Source: Marmoricola_A sp963714625
Lineage (GTDB): Bacteria; Actinomycetota; Actinomycetes; Propionibacteriales; Nocardioidaceae
DNA length: 64,000 nt
Assembly: GCA_963714625.1 (NCBI GenBank)
Contig: CAVQOY010000014.1
Coordinates: forward strand, 347,285 to 411,284
Reading direction: 5' to 3'
Shown here: positions 41,500 to 50,424 of the stretch, piece after piece
How the letters are laid out: every line of letters begins with the position of its first letter
Numbering within the stretch: position 1 is the first letter of the stretch
Position numbers and translations under genes: made by a program
The notes under the pieces: model-generated
Seen by the model: only the letters and a program-made list of their open reading frames with translations
What the model was told of the DNA's origin: nothing
The model's database searches: none

Positions 41500-42648
41500 G
41501 TGACCGACGAACCATCGGTGGCCGGGACCGGCAGCGCCCTGAGGATCGAGGGCGTGACCAAGCGCTTCGGTGACTTCGTGGCCGTCGACGACCTCAGCCT
41601 CACCATCCCGCAGGGCGCCTTCTTCGCGCTCTTGGGAGCCTCGGGCTGCGGCAAGACGACGACGCTGCGCATGGTGGCCGGCCTCGAGCGGCCCACCAGC
41701 GGCCGCATCACGCTCGGCGAGGACGACATCACCGACCTCAAGACCTACAAGCGGCCGGTCAACACGGTGTTCCAGAGCTACGCGCTCTTCCCGCACCTGT
41801 CGATCTTCGAGAACGTCGCCTTCGGCCTGCGTCGCAGCAAGGCCAAGGACATCAAGACGCGGGTCGGCGAGATGCTCGAGCTGGTCCAGCTCCAGCAGTA
41901 CGCCGACCGGCGGCCGGCCCAGCTCTCCGGCGGCCAGCAGCAGCGCGTGGCCCTCGCGCGGGCCCTCATCAACCGCCCGCAGGTGCTGCTGCTCGACGAG
42001 CCGCTCGGCGCGCTCGACCTCAAGCTGCGGCGCGGCATGCAGATCGAGCTGAAGCGGATCCAGACCGAGGTCGGCATCACCTTCATCCACGTCACCCACG
42101 ACCAGGAGGAGGCCATGACCATGGCCGACACCATCGCGGTGATGAACGCCGGTCGCATCGAGCAGATGGGTGCCCCCGGCGAGCTCTACGAGCATCCCCA
42201 GACCACCTTCGTGGCCAACTTCCTGGGCCAGTCGAACCTCATCGAGGGCATGATCGTGGAGGCCGCCGAGGACGAGGTCCACGTCGACGTCCGCGGGTCC
42301 CGGATCCGCGCCACGCACGTCACCTCGTCGGTCCGCATGGGCGGTGCCTGGCTCGGCGTACGGCCCGAGAAGATCCGGCTGCACCGCGACGGGGAGGCCG
42401 CGCCCGATGGTGCGAACGCGCTCACCGGCGGCCGGGTCACCGACGTCAGCTTCGTGGGGGTCAGCACGCAGTACCTGCTCCGGATGCCGTGGGGCCAGGA
42501 GCTGATGGTCTTCGAGCAGAACACCGGCGCCCAGGACAGCTTCCGCGTCGGCGACGAGGCCACCTTGACGTGGTCCTCGGAGCACACCTTCCTGCTCGAC
42601 GCCACCCAGGACGCCTCGGCGGGGGCCGACCCGAGGGAGAGCGTCTGA
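41500..42648 (+). CDS. Polyamine ABC transporter ATP-binding protein (PotA-like)
   Basis: 382-residue ATPase. Walker A GASGCGKTTTLRMVAG, signature LSGGQQQRVALARAL, Walker B VLLLDEPLGALD and switch VTHDQEEAMTMAD are intact; the C-terminal TOBE domain (residues about 290-370) is regulatory. AGGAG precedes the GTG at 41500. The stop overlaps the first permease gene (TGATG). Confidence 0.95.
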   Translation: MTDEPSVAGTGSALRIEGVTKRFGDFVAVDDLSLTIPQGAFFALLGASGCGKTTTLRMVAGLERPTSGRITLGEDDITDLKTYKRPVNTVFQSYALFPHLSIFENVAFGLRRSKAKDIKTRVGEMLELVQLQQYADRRPAQLSGGQQQRVALARALINRPQVLLLDEPLGALDLKLRRGMQIELKRIQTEVGITFIHVTHDQEEAMTMADTIAVMNAGRIEQMGAPGELYEHPQTTFVANFLGQSNLIEGMIVEAAEDEVHVDVRGSRIRATHVTSSVRMGGAWLGVRPEKIRLHRDGEAAPDGANALTGGRVTDVSFVGVSTQYLLRMPWGQELMVFEQNTGAQDSFRVGDEATLTWSSEHTFLLDATQDASAGADPRESV

Positions 42649-43550
42649 TGGCCGCCGTCGGGCACGTGCCGGCGCCCGCCGCGGAGACCGCGGCGACGCC
42701 GCCCGAGGAGCAGCGGCGAGGGATCGCCGGTTACCTGCTCATGATCCCGGGCAGCGTGTGGCTGCTGCTCTTCTTCCTGGTCCCGACCTTCACCCTGGTC
42801 GCGAGCAGCCTCTACGACCCCAACGGGTCGTTGGCCACCGGCTACCCGATGACCTGGGAGTTCGCCAACTACTCCGAGATGCTGTCGGCGTACGGCGCGA
42901 CGTTCGTCCGATCGTTCCTCTACGCGTTCGCCGCCACCGTGGTGTGCATCCTGCTCGGCTTCCCCCTGGCTTACGCGATCGCTTTCAAGGCCGGGAAGTA
43001 CCGCAACCTCATGCTGGTGGCGGTCATCGCGCCGTTCTTCACCAGCTTCCTGCTCCGCACCCTGTCGTGGAAGCTGTTGCTGGGCGACACCAGCTTCCTG
43101 GTCGACTCCCTCAACGCGCTGCCCTTCGTCGACGGCGTACGTCTGCTGGCGACGCCGTTCGCGGTGGTCACCGGACTGGCCTACAACTTCCTGCCCTTCA
43201 TGGTGCTGCCGCTCTACGCCAGCCTCGAGAAGGTGGACCCGCGGTTGATGGAGGCAGGCCAGGACCTCTACGCCTCGCCGTTCCAGACCTTTCGCCTGGT
43301 CACGCTGCCCCTGGCGCTGCCCGGGCTCGTGGCCGGCACGCTGCTGACCTTCATCCCCGCCGCAGGCGACTACATCAACGCCGAGCTTCTGGGGAACCCG
43401 CGCACCCGGATGGTCGGCAACGAGATCCAGGACCTGTTCGCCGCCGGCGCACTGCCGGCGGCCGCGGCGATGTCAGTGACCCTGATGGTCGTCATCGTGG
43501 CGATGGTCCTGGTCTATGTCCGTCGCGCCGGGACGGAGGACCTCGTATGA
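42648..43550 (+). CDS. Polyamine ABC transporter permease (PotB-like)
   Basis: 300 residues with six membrane segments. The permease EAA loop is EAGQDLYASPFQTFRLVTLP, which contacts the ATPase. Typical PotB features: PFFTSFLLRTLSWKLLL and FLPFMVLPLYASLE. The ATG at 42648 overlaps the potA-like stop; its own stop overlaps the next permease (ATGA). Confidence 0.94.
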   Translation: MAAVGHVPAPAAETAATPPEEQRRGIAGYLLMIPGSVWLLLFFLVPTFTLVASSLYDPNGSLATGYPMTWEFANYSEMLSAYGATFVRSFLYAFAATVVCILLGFPLAYAIAFKAGKYRNLMLVAVIAPFFTSFLLRTLSWKLLLGDTSFLVDSLNALPFVDGVRLLATPFAVVTGLAYNFLPFMVLPLYASLEKVDPRLMEAGQDLYASPFQTFRLVTLPLALPGLVAGTLLTFIPAAGDYINAELLGNPRTRMVGNEIQDLFAAGALPAAAAMSVTLMVVIVAMVLVYVRRAGTEDLV

Positions 43551-44368
43551 GCAGCGTCGTCACCCGTGGCCGCGGCTGGGTGGGGGAGCACGCCGTGCTC
43601 CTCTTCGCGATGCTGGTGCTGCTCTACATGTTCACGCCGATCTTCGTCGTGGTGCTGATGAGCTTCAACGACCCCGCGAGCCGCATCGGCTACGAGTTCG
43701 ACGGCTTCACCCTCGACAACTGGGTGAACGTCTGTGATCGCGCTGCTCTGTGCGACTCGGTGGTGGTGAGCCTGCAGATCGGTCTGCTGGCGACGGGTCT
43801 GGCGACGTTGCTGGGCTCGCTCATGGCCTTCGCGATGGTCCGCCACTACTTCCGCGGCCGCTCGACGGCCAACCTGATGATCTTCCTGCCGATGGCCTCC
43901 CCCGAGATCGTGCTCGGCTCCTCGCTGCTGGCGCTGTTCGTCAACGCCGGCTTCGCCGGGCAGCTGGGCTTCTGGACGATCTTCATCGCCCACGTGATGT
44001 TCTGCCTGTCGTTCGTGGTGATCACCGTGAAGGCGCGCCTCTCGGGCCTCGACCCGCGTCTGGAGGAGGCGGCCGGCGACCTCTACGCCAACGAGCTGCA
44101 GACGTTCTGGCGGGTGACCTTCCCGCTGGTGATGCCCGGCATCGTCTCGGCAGCCCTGCTGAGCTTCTCGCTGTCGTTCGACGACTTCATCATCACCAAC
44201 CTGAACTCCGGGCAGACGGTCACCTTCCCGATGTACGTCTGGGGCGCGGCCCAGCGCGGTGTCCCCATGCAGGTCAACGTCATCGGCACGATCATGTTCC
44301 TGCTGGCCCTCGGTCTCGTCCTCGGCAGCACCGTCGTACGCCGCATCCGCGAGCGCCCCGTCGCCTGA
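43547..44368 (+). CDS. Polyamine ABC transporter permease (PotC-like)
   Basis: 273 residues, six membrane segments, second half of the permease pair. EAA loop EAAGDLYANELQTFWRVTFP; PotC motifs PIFVVVLMSFNDPASR, LPMASPEIVLGSSLLALF and LLSFSLSFDDFIITN. Last gene of the operon, followed by a strong terminator. Confidence 0.94.
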   Translation: MSSVVTRGRGWVGEHAVLLFAMLVLLYMFTPIFVVVLMSFNDPASRIGYEFDGFTLDNWVNVCDRAALCDSVVVSLQIGLLATGLATLLGSLMAFAMVRHYFRGRSTANLMIFLPMASPEIVLGSSLLALFVNAGFAGQLGFWTIFIAHVMFCLSFVVITVKARLSGLDPRLEEAAGDLYANELQTFWRVTFPLVMPGIVSAALLSFSLSFDDFIITNLNSGQTVTFPMYVWGAAQRGVPMQVNVIGTIMFLLALGLVLGSTVVRRIRERPVA

Positions 44369-44395
44369 GCGTCAGCCCCCTGGGGTCGGAACGCG

Positions 44396-44434
44396 AACCG
44401 GCCCCCGAACCTGGGAGGGTTTCGGGGGCCGGTT
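44396..44434. terminator. Bidirectional terminator between importer operon and aminotransferase
   Basis: Perfect 14-bp stem: AACCGGCCCCCGAA (44396-44409) with TTCGGGGGCCGGTT (44421-44434), 11-nt loop. It stands between convergent genes and, ending in TT on either strand, can serve both. Confidence 0.85.
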
Positions 44435-44482
44435 GCATCCACCCCATCGATCGGGGAGGCGCTGGGTGGTGACGTCAGGGCG

Positions 44483-45886
44483 TCACAGCATGTCCCAGGC
44501 CTCGGAGAGCACCTTGCGGAGGATCTCCTCCATCTCGTCGAAGTGCGACTGGTCGCAGATCAACGGCGGGGAGAGCTGGATGACCGGGTCGCCACGGTCG
44601 TCGGCGCGGCAGTAGAGACCGCCCTCGTAGAGCGCCTTGGAGAGGAAGCCGCGCAGCAGCTTCTCCGACTCGGCCTCGTCGAAGGTCTCCTTGGTCTCCT
44701 TGTTCTTGACCAGCTCGATCCCGTAGAAGTACCCGTCGCCGCGGACGTCGCCCACGATCGGCAGGTCCTTCAGCTTCTCCAGGGTCGCGCGGAAGCCGCC
44801 CTCGTTGCGCTGCACGTTGCCGAGCAGGTCCTCGCGCTCGAAGATGTCGAGGTTCGCCAGGGCGACCGCCGTCGAGACCGGGTGGCCGCCGAAGGTGTAG
44901 CCGTGCAGGAACGACGTGGTGCCCTGCAGGAACGGCTCCATCAGACGGTCGCTGGCGATCATCGCGCCCAGCGGGGAGTAGCCCGAGGTCAGGCCCTTCG
45001 CGCAGGTGATGATGTCGGGCTGGTAGCCGTAGCGGTCGGCCCCGAACATGTGTCCCAGTCGCCCGAAGGCGCAGATGACCTCGTCGGAGACCAGCAGCAC
45101 GTCGTACTCGTCGCAGATCTCGCGCACCCGCTGGAAGTAGCCGGGCGGGGGAGGGAAGCAGCCGCCCGAGTTCTGCACCGGCTCGAGGAACACGGCCGCG
45201 ACGCTGTCGGGGCCCTCCATCTCGATGGCCTCGGCGATGCGGTCGGCGGCGTAGCGGCCGAACGCCTCGAGGTCGCCGTCGGCGCCGTTCTGGAAGGCGT
45301 CGGGCGCGCGGTAGAAGTTCGTGTTCGGCACGCGGAAGGTGGAGGGCACCAGCGGCTCGAACGGCTCCTTCATCCCCGGGATGCCGGTGATGGAGAGCGC
45401 GCCCTGGGGGGTGCCGTGGTAGGCCACCGCACGGCTGATGACCTTGTGCTTGCCCGGCTTGCCGGTCAGCTTGAAGTAGTGCTTGGCCAGCTTCCAGGCC
45501 GACTCGACGGCCTCGCCGCCGCCGGTGGTGAAGAAGACGCGGTTCAGGTCGCCGGGGGCGTAGTTGGCGACCCGCTCGGCCAGCTCGATCGCACTCGGGT
45601 GGCCGTAGGACCACAGCGGGTGGAAGGCCAGCGTCGAGGCCTGCTTCGCGGCGGCCTCGGCCAGCTCCTGGCGGCCGTGGCCGACCTGGGTGACGAACAG
45701 GCCGGCGAGGCCGTCGAGGTAGCGCCGGCCCTCGGCGTCCCAGATGTAGGCGCCGTCACCCTTGACGATGATCGGCATGTCGTGGTCCTTGTAGGCACCC
45801 ATGCGGCTGAAGTGCAGCCAGAGGTGGTCGCGCGCACTCTTCTGCAGGCGCTGGTGATGGTCGTGATCCATCGGTGAGGTCGACAC
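44483..45886 (-). CDS. Class III aminotransferase (putrescine/GABA type)
   Basis: 467-residue PLP enzyme. Motifs: GRRYLDGLAGLFVTQVGHGR, VFFTTGGGEAVESAWKLAK, RAVAYHGTPQGALSITG, LLVSDEVICAFGRLGHMFG and the PLP lysine in CAKGLTSGYSPLGAM. It resembles omega-amino-acid or diamine:pyruvate aminotransferases (SpuC-like). In this locus it would convert putrescine to 4-aminobutanal, or act on GABA. The GTG start at 45886 has AGGAG 7 nt upstream; a longer frame overlaps the divergent promoter. Confidence 0.92.
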   Translation of the reverse strand: MSTSPMDHDHHQRLQKSARDHLWLHFSRMGAYKDHDMPIIVKGDGAYIWDAEGRRYLDGLAGLFVTQVGHGRQELAEAAAKQASTLAFHPLWSYGHPSAIELAERVANYAPGDLNRVFFTTGGGEAVESAWKLAKHYFKLTGKPGKHKVISRAVAYHGTPQGALSITGIPGMKEPFEPLVPSTFRVPNTNFYRAPDAFQNGADGDLEAFGRYAADRIAEAIEMEGPDSVAAVFLEPVQNSGGCFPPPPGYFQRVREICDEYDVLLVSDEVICAFGRLGHMFGADRYGYQPDIITCAKGLTSGYSPLGAMIASDRLMEPFLQGTTSFLHGYTFGGHPVSTAVALANLDIFEREDLLGNVQRNEGGFRATLEKLKDLPIVGDVRGDGYFYGIELVKNKETKETFDEAESEKLLRGFLSKALYEGGLYCRADDRGDPVIQLSPPLICDQSHFDEMEEILRKVLSEAWDML

Positions 45887-46064
45887 GGGAGACTCCTGGG
45901 GTTCGTGGTCCTCCCATGGTGGCTGGAACGGATCGGTTCGGCAAGCCCGTTGCCCCGAAATCCGTCGTGACATTCGCCCGGCGCCCGCACTTCTGCGATA
46001 TGGCGGGCCTGAAACCTTCGGATTCCATCGTCCGCAGCGGGTTCCGCGACGCCCCGGCCCTGGC

Positions 46065-46070
46065 TAGGCT
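46065..46070 (+). promoter_or_regulatory. -10 box TAGGCT, leaderless aldehyde dehydrogenase mRNA
   Basis: TAGGCT ends 7 nt before the ATG at 46078. A CGTGACAT motif lies 92 nt upstream (45966-45973), shared with the Lrp gap. Confidence 0.68.
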
Positions 46071-46077
46071 GCGCGGT

Positions 46078-47508
46078 ATGACTCAGAACTTCCGCAACAT
46101 CGTGAACGGCGAGCAGGTGGACGCGGCCTCCGGCGCGACGTACGACGTCATCGACCCGACCACCGGTGAGGCCTACGCGTCCGCACCGAAGTCTGGCCCG
46201 GAGGACGTCGACCGTGCCTACGCCGCCGCGGACGCCGCCTTCGAGGACTGGGGCTACGCCACGCCGCAGGACCGCTCGCACGCGCTGCTCAAGCTGGCCG
46301 GCGCGATCGAGGAGCGTGTCGAGGAGATCAACGCCGTCGAGTGCAAGGACACGGGCAAGCCGCTCGGCGTCACCATGGAGGAGGAGATGCCCTACGCCTC
46401 CGACCACTTCAAGTTCTTCGCCGGCGCGGCCCGGGTCCTCGGCGGCTCCTCGGCGGGCGAGTACATGGCCGACCACACCTCCTGGGTGCGGCGCGAGCCG
46501 ATCGGTGTCGTCGGCCAGGTGACGCCGTGGAACTACCCGCTGCTCATGATGATCTGGAAGATCGCGCCCGCGCTGGCGGCGGGCAACACCGTCGTCCTCA
46601 AGCCGTCGGACACCACCCCCGCGTCCTCGACCCTGCTGGCCGAGATCGCCCAGGAGTTCCTGCCGCCGGGTGTGCTCAACGTGGTGTGCGGCGACCGTGA
46701 CACCGGCCGGGCCCTGGTGGAGCACAAGACCCCGCAGATGGTCGCCATCACGGGCTCGGTACGCGCCGGCATGCAGGTGGCCGAGTCCGCCTCGCGCGAC
46801 CTCAAGCGCGTCCACCTCGAGCTCGGCGGCAAGGCGCCGGTCGTGGTGTTCGACGACGCCGACATCGCCGCGGCGGCCGAGGGCATCGCCGGGGCGGGTC
46901 TCTTCAACGCCGGCCAGGACTGCACCGCCGCCACCCGCGTGCTCGTGCAGGCAGGCATCCACGACGACTTCGTCGCGGCGCTGGCGGAGGCCGCGCGGGG
47001 CATGCCGACCGGTGACCCCGCCGCCGAGGGCACCTTCTACGGCCCGCTCAACAACGAGAACCAGCTGGCTCACGTCACTGGCATGGTCGACCGCCTCCCC
47101 GACCACGCCAGCATCGTCACCGGCGGCACCCGCCACGGCGACAAGGGTTACTTCTACGACCCCACCGTGCTCTCCGGCCTGCAGCAGGGTGACGAGCAGA
47201 TCCAGAGCGAGATCTTCGGCCCGGTGATGACCGTGCAGAAGTTCTCCGACGAGGGCGAGGCGCTGCGTTGGGCCAACGACGTGCAGTACGGACTGGCATC
47301 CTCCGTCTGGACCAAGGACCACGCCCGCGCGCTGCGGGTCTCGCGCCGGCTCGACTTCGGTGCGGTGTGGATCAACACCCACATCCCGTTCGTGTCCGAG
47401 ATGCCGCACGGTGGCTTCAAGCACTCCGGCTACGGCAAGGACCTCTCGATGTACGGCCTCGAGGACTACACGCGCATCAAGCACGTCATGTCCTACATCG
47501 GTGAGTGA
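46078..47508 (+). CDS. Aldehyde dehydrogenase (4-aminobutanal type)
   Basis: 476-residue NAD(P)-dependent enzyme. Catalytic Cys in NAGQDCTAATRV, general-base Glu in HLELGGKAPVVV, cofactor motif VTPWNYPLLMMIWKIAPAL, GSVRAGMQVAESA, and C-terminal PHGGFKHSGYGKD. Likely oxidises 4-aminobutanal from putrescine to GABA, following the aminotransferase or oxidase. The start is set by a leaderless -10 box. A saccharopine-dehydrogenase-like gene follows. Confidence 0.92.
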   Translation: MTQNFRNIVNGEQVDAASGATYDVIDPTTGEAYASAPKSGPEDVDRAYAAADAAFEDWGYATPQDRSHALLKLAGAIEERVEEINAVECKDTGKPLGVTMEEEMPYASDHFKFFAGAARVLGGSSAGEYMADHTSWVRREPIGVVGQVTPWNYPLLMMIWKIAPALAAGNTVVLKPSDTTPASSTLLAEIAQEFLPPGVLNVVCGDRDTGRALVEHKTPQMVAITGSVRAGMQVAESASRDLKRVHLELGGKAPVVVFDDADIAAAAEGIAGAGLFNAGQDCTAATRVLVQAGIHDDFVAALAEAARGMPTGDPAAEGTFYGPLNNENQLAHVTGMVDRLPDHASIVTGGTRHGDKGYFYDPTVLSGLQQGDEQIQSEIFGPVMTVQKFSDEGEALRWANDVQYGLASSVWTKDHARALRVSRRLDFGAVWINTHIPFVSEMPHGGFKHSGYGKDLSMYGLEDYTRIKHVMSYIGE

Positions 47509-47515
47509 CGCCGAC

Positions 47516-48745
47516 ATGAGGATCCTCCTGGTCGGCGCCGGCGGCGTCGGCGGTGCAATCGCGGCCATCGCGGCCCGACGTGACTTCTTCACGCAGATCG
47601 TGATCGCCGACTACGACGCCGCCAAGGCCGAGAAGGCGGCCGCGGTGGACGACCGTTTCGTCGGCGCGCAGATCGACGCCTCCGACGCCGAGGCGGTTGC
47701 CGCGGTCTGCCGCGAGCACCGCATCACCCACGTCATGAACGCCGTCGACCCGGTGTTCAACATGCCGATCTTCGACGGTGCTTTCGCCGTCGGCGCCGAC
47801 TACCTCGACATGGCGATGTCGCTGTCGAAGCCGCACCCGGAGTCGCCGTACGAGCGGGTGGGGGTGAAGCTCGGCGACGAGCAGTTCGCCGTGGCCGAGG
47901 ACTGGGAGCGCGCCGGACGCCTGGCGCTGGTCGGGATCGGTGTGGAGCCCGGGCTCTCCGACGTGTTCGCGCGGTACGCCGCGGACCACCTGTTCTCCGA
48001 GATCGACGAGCTCGGAACCCGCGACGGGGCGAACCTCGTGGTGACCGACGACGAGGGCAACGAGATCTTCGCGCCGTCGTTCTCGATGTGGACCACGATC
48101 GAGGAGTGTCTCAACCCGCCCGTGGTCTACCAGAAGGACCGCGCCGACGTCGACGGGGGCTGGTTCACCACGCCGCCGTTCAGCGAGCCGGAGGTCTTCG
48201 ACTTCCCCGAGGGCATCGGACCGGTCGAGTGCGTCAACGTCGAGCACGAGGAGGTGCTCCTGATGCCGCGCTGGGTCGACTGCAAGCGGGCGACCTTCAA
48301 GTACGGCCTCGGCGACGAGTTCATCACCATTCTCAAGGTGCTGCACACGCTCGGTCTCGACAGCACCGAGAAGGTGCGCGTGAAGGGCGTCGAGATCTCC
48401 CCGCGTGACGTGGTCGCCGCCGTGCTACCCGACCCTGCGACGGTCGGTCCACGGATGAAGGGGAAGACCTGCGCCGGGCTTCATGTCACGGGCACAGGAA
48501 AGAACGGGCAGCCCCGGTCGACCTACCTCTACCACGTGGTCGACAACGAGTGGACGATGAGCGAGTACGGCCACCAGTGCGTCGTGTGGCAGACGGCCGT
48601 CAACCCCGTCATCGCCCTCGAGCTCATCGCTCGCGGTGACTGGAGGGGCAGCGGGGTGCTGGGCCCAGAGGCCTTCGACGCCGTGCCGTTCCTCGACCTG
48701 CTCACCGAGTACGGCGCCCCGTGGGGGCAACGGGAGCAGGCGTGA
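47516..48745 (+). CDS. Saccharopine dehydrogenase family protein
   Basis: 409 residues. N-terminal Rossmann motif ILLVGAGGVGGAIA, a central VGIGVEPGLSDVFARYAADH and C-terminal saccharopine-dehydrogenase-like domain (PRWVDCKRATFKYGLGDEF, YHVVDNEWTMSEYGHQCVVW). Relatives include saccharopine reductase and carboxynorspermidine dehydrogenase, which form secondary amines from aminoaldehydes and amino acids. Next to a likely 4-aminobutanal dehydrogenase, a role in polyamine or lysine metabolism is plausible. ATG 47516 used; GTG 47501 is an alternative. Confidence 0.88.
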   Translation: MRILLVGAGGVGGAIAAIAARRDFFTQIVIADYDAAKAEKAAAVDDRFVGAQIDASDAEAVAAVCREHRITHVMNAVDPVFNMPIFDGAFAVGADYLDMAMSLSKPHPESPYERVGVKLGDEQFAVAEDWERAGRLALVGIGVEPGLSDVFARYAADHLFSEIDELGTRDGANLVVTDDEGNEIFAPSFSMWTTIEECLNPPVVYQKDRADVDGGWFTTPPFSEPEVFDFPEGIGPVECVNVEHEEVLLMPRWVDCKRATFKYGLGDEFITILKVLHTLGLDSTEKVRVKGVEISPRDVVAAVLPDPATVGPRMKGKTCAGLHVTGTGKNGQPRSTYLYHVVDNEWTMSEYGHQCVVWQTAVNPVIALELIARGDWRGSGVLGPEAFDAVPFLDLLTEYGAPWGQREQA

Positions 48746-48882
48746 CCGAGAGGACCGTGCCGGTCCTGCCCAGCCGCGATCTGGCAGAGACGCTCGGGTT
48801 CTGGGGCTGGCTCGGCTTTCGCCGGCGTCGGTGAGCCGCCCGAGACCTACGGCTACTGCATCGTCCAGCGGGACGATCTAGA
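48742..48882 (+). pseudogene. Remnant of a glyoxalase/bleomycin-resistance (VOC) gene
   Basis: A GTG overlapping the preceding stop (GTGA) opens 30 codons, TERTVPVLPSRDLAETLGFW followed by GWLGF, the normal start of a VOC protein, and then stops at 48832-48834. In the next frame, from 48818, the sequence continues as GEPPETYGYCIVQRDDLE, the expected following strand. So a single-base frameshift and loss of the rest have destroyed it. It ends against the convergent small gene at 48878. Confidence 0.72.
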
Positions 48883-49174
48883 GGCCGACCCACCAGCCCA
48901 GGTCGACGCTCTCCGAAGCCGGCTTGCCGACCGGGTAGCACTGCCAGTGGGGGACGTCGACGCCGGAGAACGTGGTGGTCTCCCACACCAGGCGGTAGCC
49001 GCGGAAGGTGCTGCCGGTCAGCTCGTTGCACTCGGCGTTGGCGGCCCGGCGCATCTTGTCGGTCAGCGGTGGGCCGTAGAGGTAGAAGAACAGCGCCAGG
49101 ACCACCAGGGCGGTCACGATGCCCTTGCGCACCGCCGACATGTGCATCCCCTGGCCGGTCGCGGACACACCCAT
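48878..49174 (-). CDS. Small membrane protein, unknown function
   Basis: 98 residues. One membrane segment (VTALVVLALFFYLYGPPL) with a short N-terminus; the exported part has two cysteines (NAECNELTG, HWQCYPVG) and several tryptophans. GGAG lies 7 nt before the ATG at 49174; two other starts are possible. No family recognised. Divergent from dxr. Confidence 0.72.
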   Translation of the reverse strand: MGVSATGQGMHMSAVRKGIVTALVVLALFFYLYGPPLTDKMRRAANAECNELTGSTFRGYRLVWETTTFSGVDVPHWQCYPVGKPASESVDLGWWVGL

Positions 49175-49320
49175 GGCAGTCTCCGTCCAGGACACGCGGT
49201 GGCTTCAAGGCTTCAGACGCGACCACACTAGGGCTGGGCGCCGCCCCGCGCGGGCAACACCGGCAAATCGGGACGAGACTGGCAGCAGCACCCGGTAGGG
49301 AGAGGAGTGGTGAGGCGTTC

Positions 49321-50424
49321 GTGACACGACGTGACGTGGTGGTGCTGGGGTCGACCGGCTCGATCGGCACCCAGGCGCTCGAGATCGTCCGGCGCAATCC
49401 GAGCCGGTTCCGGGTCGTCGGGCTGACCGCCGGCGGGCGCCGCCCCGACCTCCTCGAGCAGCAGGTCGCGGAGTTCGCGCCGACCTTCCACGGCACGGGG
49501 GAGGACGCCTCGGTCGAGGCCGCCGCGATGGACTGCGACGTCGTGCTCAACGGCATCAGCGGCGCCCTGGGCCTGCGCCCCACGGTCGCCGCCCTCGAGG
49601 CGGGCACCACCCTGGCGCTGGCCAACAAGGAGTCGCTCATCATCGGCGGCCCGGTGGTGACCGGCCTGGCGAAGCCCGGCCAGATCGTCGCGGTCGACTC
49701 CGAGCACTCCGCGCTCGCGCAGTGCCTGCGCGGCGGTCGCGCCGACGAGGTACGACGTCTCGTCCTCACGGCCAGCGGCGGACCGTTCCGGGGGCGCAGC
49801 CGCGACGACCTCCACGACGTCACGCCGGCCGACGCGCTGAACCACCCCACGTGGTCGATGGGCCCCCTGGTCACCGTCAACTCCGCCACCCTGGTCAACA
49901 AGGGGCTCGAGGTCATCGAGGCCCACCTGCTCTTCGGCATCCCCTTCGACCGCATCGAGGTCGTGGTCCACCCCACCTCGGTGGTGCACTCGATGGTGGA
50001 GTTCGTCGACGGCTCCACGCTCCTGCAGGCCTCACCCCCGTCGATGCTCATCCCGATCGCGCTCGGGCTGGGCTGGCCCGAGCGGATCCCTGGCGCCGCC
50101 GCCCCGGTCGACTGGACCAGTCCGGAGGTCTGGGAGTTCACTCCCCTCGACGACGAGGCGTTCCCCGCCGTACGCCTGGCGCGGGACGCAGGCGCCGCCG
50201 GCGGGGTGATGCCCGCGATCTACAACGCCGCGAACGAGGTGTGCGTGGCCCGCTTCCTCGACGGCCGGCTGCGGTTCACCGACATCGTGCCGACGATCGA
50301 GCGGGTCCTGCGGGACCCCGGCGTACCCTCGGACGAGGAGCTCACGGTGACGCAGGTGCTGCACGCCGACGCCTGGGCGCGTGAGCGAGCCGAGACCCTG
50401 CTGGCCGCCCCGGAGACGTCATGA
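49321..50424 (+). CDS. dxr: 1-deoxy-D-xylulose 5-phosphate reductoisomerase
   Basis: Second step of the MEP isoprenoid pathway, NADPH-dependent. 367 residues with GSTGSIGTQALEIVRR (NADPH site), LANKESLIIGGPVV, the metal and substrate motif AVDSEHSALAQCL, TASGGPFRG, HPTWSMGPLVTVNSATLVNK and HPTSVVHSMVEFVDG. AGAGGAG (49301-49307) is the ribosome site for the GTG at 49321; upstream in-frame sequence lacks homology. Overlaps rseP by ATGA. ispG, another MEP step, is 1.3 kb downstream. Confidence 0.96.
   Translation: MTRRDVVVLGSTGSIGTQALEIVRRNPSRFRVVGLTAGGRRPDLLEQQVAEFAPTFHGTGEDASVEAAAMDCDVVLNGISGALGLRPTVAALEAGTTLALANKESLIIGGPVVTGLAKPGQIVAVDSEHSALAQCLRGGRADEVRRLVLTASGGPFRGRSRDDLHDVTPADALNHPTWSMGPLVTVNSATLVNKGLEVIEAHLLFGIPFDRIEVVVHPTSVVHSMVEFVDGSTLLQASPPSMLIPIALGLGWPERIPGAAAPVDWTSPEVWEFTPLDDEAFPAVRLARDAGAAGGVMPAIYNAANEVCVARFLDGRLRFTDIVPTIERVLRDPGVPSDEELTVTQVLHADAWARERAETLLAAPETS

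Noticed and set aside
48947..49231. Plus-strand 94-codon frame opposite the small membrane protein
   Set aside because: No ribosome site or motif; the minus-strand gene has a membrane segment and a Shine-Dalgarno sequence.
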